Shown here piece by piece: positions 5,836-8,205 of a stretch of DNA of 8,205 bases (positions are counted from its first letter, which is position 1; each line of letters starts with the position of its first letter). The position numbers and the translations under genes are program-made. The notes under the pieces are model-generated. The model had not been told where the DNA came from. It worked only from the letters and a program-made list of their open reading frames with translations, and made no database searches. The stretch spans positions 1 to 8,205 of the forward strand of contig USDI01000088.1 in NCBI GenBank assembly GCA_900553305.1, written 5' to 3'. Origin of the DNA: an uncultured Lachnospiraceae bacterium. Lineage in GTDB: Bacteria; Bacillota; Clostridia; Lachnospirales; Lachnospiraceae.

Positions 5836-6765
5836 ATGAAAATGGAAACCGTGGCAATTTATGGGGTAGGAGCGATTGGCGCTTACTTTGTCTGGGGATT
5901 ACAGGAGAAGTTAAGCGATCAGCTTTGTGTGGTTGCAAAGGGAGAGCGTAGGGAGCGTCTGCGCAGAGATGGCATTGTCATTAACGGAAAGCGTTATGAT
6001 CTGAATGTCAAGACTCCGGAAGAAGCAAGAGGTGTGGACCTGCTGCTTGTGAGCACAAAGTATGGTGCGCTGCGGGAAGCCTTAGACGACCTTGCAGTGA
6101 TCGTGGATGAGCATACCACCGTGCTTTCTCTTCTGAATGGGGTGGACAGTGAGGAAATCATTGGAGAGCGTATCGGTAAAGAACATATGCTGTATTCCAT
6201 TATGAAGATCACTTCCGAACGGAAGGGCAATCAGGTGGTATTCGATCCGGTGACAACGCCGGGTATCTTTTACGGAGAGCTGGGGATTGCAGAGCCGACC
6301 GAGCGGGTACTTGCGGTAAAGGAGCTGCTTGACGGAACCGGACTTCATTATGAAATCATTCCCGATATCCAGAAGGAAATCTGGTACAAATTTGCATTGA
6401 ATGTCAGCCAGAATCTGCCACAGGCAATGATCGGTGCAGGCTTTGGAAGCTATGCGGACAGTGAACATATGGCGGCACTCCGGAGCGGACTGCGTAATGA
6501 GGTGACAGCCGTAGCAGCAAAGAAGGGCATGGATATCTCGAAGCCGCTTGGAATCGAAGGAAAGAGCAGTCCGACCGCAAAGCGTGGACGTTACTCCACA
6601 CTGCAGGATCTGGATGCGAAGCGTCATACAGAGATCGATATGTTTGCCGGAGCCATGATGCGCATGGGAAAGGAATATGGAGTGCCCACTCCGTACTGTG
6701 AGTTTACCTATCATGTCATCAAAGCACTGGAAGAGAAGAATGACGGATTGTTTGATTATGAATAA
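5836..6765 (+). CDS. Ketopantoate reductase family protein (PanE/ApbA-like, 2-dehydropantoate 2-reductase)
   Basis: A soluble NADPH-dependent reductase of 309 residues. The founding activity reduces 2-dehydropantoate to pantoate in pantothenate/CoA synthesis. The N-terminal Rossmann fold has GVGAIG (10-15). Residues matching the E. coli active site are visible: K75 (VSTKYG), N101 (LNGV), the proton-donor lysine K185 and N189 (IWYKFALN), S254 (RYST) and E266 (HTEID). The length is typical. The start is ATG at 5836, with GGGAG/GAAG upstream; a second ATG at 5842 is a close alternative. No panB, panC or panD is nearby. The downstream partner is another carbonyl reductase, so this may be a family paralogue acting on a different 2-oxo acid. 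I therefore give no symbol. It is probably co-transcribed with the next gene, 46 bp away. Confidence 0.87.
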   Translation: MKMETVAIYGVGAIGAYFVWGLQEKLSDQLCVVAKGERRERLRRDGIVINGKRYDLNVKTPEEARGVDLLLVSTKYGALREALDDLAVIVDEHTTVLSLLNGVDSEEIIGERIGKEHMLYSIMKITSERKGNQVVFDPVTTPGIFYGELGIAEPTERVLAVKELLDGTGLHYEIIPDIQKEIWYKFALNVSQNLPQAMIGAGFGSYADSEHMAALRSGLRNEVTAVAAKKGMDISKPLGIEGKSSPTAKRGRYSTLQDLDAKRHTEIDMFAGAMMRMGKEYGVPTPYCEFTYHVIKALEEKNDGLFDYE

Positions 6766-6772
6766 AAGGAAA

Positions 6773-6785
6773 GCTGCTTAGCAGC
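6773..6785 (+). other. Short intergenic hairpin inside the reductase operon
   Basis: GCTGC (6773-6777) and GCAGC (6781-6785) form a 5-bp stem with a TTA loop, followed by the weak T-run in GATTTTA. It is too small for an efficient terminator. It may reduce read-through or protect the upstream mRNA end. Confidence 0.35.
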
Positions 6786-6811
6786 GATTTTATGGTACAG
6801 GAGGTAAAGAA

Positions 6812-7801
6812 ATGTATATTGCAAGCGATACAAGATATGAAAAGATGAAGTACAACCGCTGCGGAAAGAGCGGTCTGATGCTCCCGGCGGTGTCGTTGGG
6901 ATTGTGGCATAACTTTGGGGATACCGGTGTTTATGCGAAGATGGAGGAAATGTGCTTCACGGCGTTTGACCATGGAATCACCCATTTTGATCTGGCAAAT
7001 AATTACGGACCAAAGGCAGGGAGTGCGGAGAGTAATTTTGGAAAGATCTTAAAAGAGCATTTTATGCCGTATCGTGATGAGATGATTATTTCTACAAAGG
7101 CCGGCTATGATATGTGGCCGGGACCTTACGGTGACTGGGGAAGCCGTAAATATCTGATCGCCAGTATCGACCAGTCCTTAAAGCGGCTCGGACTTGACTA
7201 TGTGGACATTTTTTATCATCACCGGATGGATCCGAATACCCCACTTGAAGAAACAATGGGAGCACTTTCGCAGATTGTGGCAAGCGGCAAGGCTTTGTAT
7301 GTCGGCTTATCCAACTATGACGGTCCGACTCTCGAAAAAGCATCCGCTATTCTGGATGAACTGCATGTTCCGTTTGTGATTAACCAGAACTGTTATAATA
7401 TTTTTGACCGGACGATTGAGCAGAATGGTCTGAAGGCAATGTCAGAGAAGCTTGGAAAGGGGATCATCTGTTTTTCACCACTTGCACAGGGAATGTTGTC
7501 AGACCGTTACCTGAACGGTATTCCGGAGGACAGCCGTGTGAGGACAGACGGAAGATTCCTGCAGGAATCCAGACTCAGTGATGAGGTGCTGGATAAGATT
7601 CGGGCGTTGAATGAAATTGCGCAAGGAAGAGGACAGACTCTTGCAGAAATGGCACTTGCCTGGCTTTTAAAGGAAGAAGTGATTACTTCGGTGCTTGCAG
7701 GCGCATCGAAGCCGTCCCAGATCCTTGATAACATTAAGGCAGTCGAGAACACGAGCTTTACGAAGGATGAAATCGAGACAATTGACCGGATTTCGAAGTG
7801 A
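6812..7801 (+). CDS. yghZ: Aldo/keto reductase, YghZ-like (L-glyceraldehyde 3-phosphate reductase family)
   Basis: A cytoplasmic NADPH-dependent (beta/alpha)8-barrel oxidoreductase of 329 residues. The E. coli homologue YghZ (Gpr) reduces L-glyceraldehyde 3-phosphate and methylglyoxal. The catalytic tetrad is visible: D60 and Y65 in FDLANNYG, K96 in STKAGYD and H137 in DIFYHHRMD. Segments highly characteristic of the YghZ branch are present: SLGLWHNFG (28-36), NNYGPKAGSAESNFG (63-77), YDMWPGPYGDWGSRKYL (99-115) and SGKALYVGLSNY (158-169). The NADPH phosphate-binding region is at GASKPSQILDN (297-307). The start is ATG at 6812 with AGGAGGT (6799-6805) 6 nt away. It sits 46 bp behind the ketopantoate-reductase-like gene without a promoter of its own, so the two form an operon. 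The in vivo substrate is unproven. The symbol reflects homology, not proven identity. Confidence 0.92.
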   Translation: MYIASDTRYEKMKYNRCGKSGLMLPAVSLGLWHNFGDTGVYAKMEEMCFTAFDHGITHFDLANNYGPKAGSAESNFGKILKEHFMPYRDEMIISTKAGYDMWPGPYGDWGSRKYLIASIDQSLKRLGLDYVDIFYHHRMDPNTPLEETMGALSQIVASGKALYVGLSNYDGPTLEKASAILDELHVPFVINQNCYNIFDRTIEQNGLKAMSEKLGKGIICFSPLAQGMLSDRYLNGIPEDSRVRTDGRFLQESRLSDEVLDKIRALNEIAQGRGQTLAEMALAWLLKEEVITSVLAGASKPSQILDNIKAVENTSFTKDEIETIDRISK

Positions 7802-7876
7802 GAATATATTCAGAATTCTTTTGAGAATCAGCCGGTGTGGTGACCAATCTTACAGAAAGAGAATAGATGACGTAAT

Positions 7877-7924
7877 AAACTGGGGTGTGAAGTTAGGATT
7901 TAATACTTTCACCCTGGTTTTTTA
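7877..7924 (+). terminator. Rho-independent terminator of the reductase operon
   Basis: The left arm AAACTGGGGTGTGAAGT (7877-7893) pairs with ACTTTCACCCTGGTTT (7905-7920), with G-T wobbles and one bulged T, around an 11-nt loop. A run of six T (7918-7923) ends it. It lies about 75 bp after the stop. The 7802-7876 stretch before it holds only a weak ATTCT-TTTG-AGAAT hairpin and no gene. Confidence 0.75.
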
Positions 7925-7975
7925 TTAAAATTGATAGTAAATTCACATGGAGAAATGGATGATTTAGAAAAAGGC

Positions 7976-8005
7976 GTGACAAAAGAAAAAGAAGTATGCT
8001 ATTTT
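7976..8005 (+). promoter_or_regulatory. Predicted promoter of the LacI-family regulator gene
   Basis: GTGACA (7976-7981) is followed after 18 bp by TATTTT (8000-8005), with TG at 7997-7998 making an extended -10. The start would be near 8012, upstream of the repeats at 8016-8044. Confidence 0.45.
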
Positions 8006-8015
8006 AATATATAAG

Positions 8016-8044
8016 GTGAAAGTATTCGTGTGAAACGATTCAAG
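8016..8044. promoter_or_regulatory. Tandem operator-like repeats before the LacI-type gene
   Basis: Two related 15-mers 14 bp apart, GTGAAAGTATTCGTG (8016-8030) and GTGAAACGATTCAAG (8030-8044), share GTGAAA, ATTC and the last G. The second contains TGAAACGATTCA (8031-8042), a near-palindrome around a central CG as in LacI-family operators, with one mismatched pair. Lying just downstream of the predicted start, they suit autorepression. Confidence 0.4.
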
Positions 8045-8058
8045 GGGAAGATGAGGAT

Positions 8059-8205
8059 ATGGATCATAAGGTTGTGACGATCAAGGATATTGCTGAAATG
8101 TGTGAGGTGTCACCGGCTACGGTATCCAATGTGTTGAATGGTAAAACAAAAAAAGTGAGTCAGGATGTGGCAGATCGGATTCATGAAGCAGTCATGACCA
8201 CCGGA
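8059..8205 (+). CDS. LacI-family transcriptional regulator, N-terminal part (3' truncated)
   Basis: Only the first 49 residues are in the window, and they are the DNA-binding headpiece. TIKDIAEMCEVSPATVSNVL (7-26) is a textbook LacI helix-turn-helix, followed by NG and the VSQDVADRIHEAV (34-46) helix that precedes the hinge. The ligand-binding domain, usually about 270 more residues, lies to the right. ATG at 8059 is used, with AGGGGAAG (8043-8050) upstream. The ATG at 8051 is out of frame and stops after eight codons. Such regulators usually sense a sugar and control sugar-use genes. Here the targets are most likely downstream, outside the window. Control of the upstream reductase operon is possible but unsupported. 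Confidence 0.92.
   Translation, partial: MDHKVVTIKDIAEMCEVSPATVSNVLNGKTKKVSQDVADRIHEAVMTTG

Noticed and set aside
5708..5938. Minus-strand ORF with a very hydrophobic, Phe/Leu-rich product
   Set aside because: It is the complement of the purine-rich leader (GAA/AAA runs read as TTC/TTT) and runs into the PanE-like gene; there is no supporting start signal.
6082..6714. 210-codon minus-strand ORF opposite the PanE-like gene
   Set aside because: It lies wholly within a well-supported gene, its product has no recognisable features, and it has no ribosome binding site.
7695..7928. 77-codon plus-strand ORF running past the aldo/keto reductase stop
   Set aside because: It overlaps the 3' end of the reductase in another frame and reads through the terminator hairpin.
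1..8205. Mobile element, CRISPR array, defence island or tRNA
   Set aside because: I saw no transposase, integrase, repeat-spacer pattern, nuclease/toxin gene or cloverleaf sequence on either strand.

Overview
The window (8205 bp) reads like a chromosomal segment of an anaerobic Gram-positive gut or rumen Firmicute, most likely Lachnospiraceae. The grounds are moderate GC, purine-rich Shine-Dalgarno sites, sigma-A-type promoters, a rubrerythrin, and the codon and protein style of the genes. This placement is inference. I see no tRNA, rRNA, CRISPR array, insertion sequence or phage gene, and the gene set looks like ordinary accessory chromosome.

Layout: (1) 2-793 (+), the C-terminal part of a MATE-family multidrug/cation antiporter, cut by the window edge. 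(2) 901-2025 (+), a membrane acyltransferase (acyltransferase family 3) with its own promoter, which carries an inverted repeat. (3) 2022-2255 (+), a doubtful 77-codon hydrophobic ORF touching the acyltransferase stop. (4) 2207-4735 (-), a large family 9 glycoside hydrolase without a signal peptide and with about 285 extra N-terminal residues. (5) 5021-5560 (+), a complete rubrerythrin, transcribed divergently from the hydrolase. The two predicted promoters use overlapping -35 hexamers on opposite strands. A perfect-stem terminator follows. (6) 5836-6765 and 6812-7801 (+), a ketopantoate-reductase-family protein and a YghZ-like aldo/keto reductase, probably one operon with a promoter at 5686-5714 and a terminator at 7877-7924. 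(7) 8059-8205 (+), the DNA-binding N-terminus of a LacI-family regulator, cut by the window edge, preceded by a promoter and operator-like repeats.

Functional reading: the hydrolase would act on imported oligosaccharides in the cytoplasm. Rubrerythrin handles peroxide/oxygen stress. The two NADPH-type carbonyl reductases form a small redox operon of unknown substrate. The LacI-type regulator at the right edge may control genes beyond the window and probably itself. I find no convincing wholly new system. The most interesting points are the N-terminal extension and altered C-terminal motif of the hydrolase, the overlapping divergent promoters, and the orphan reductase pair.
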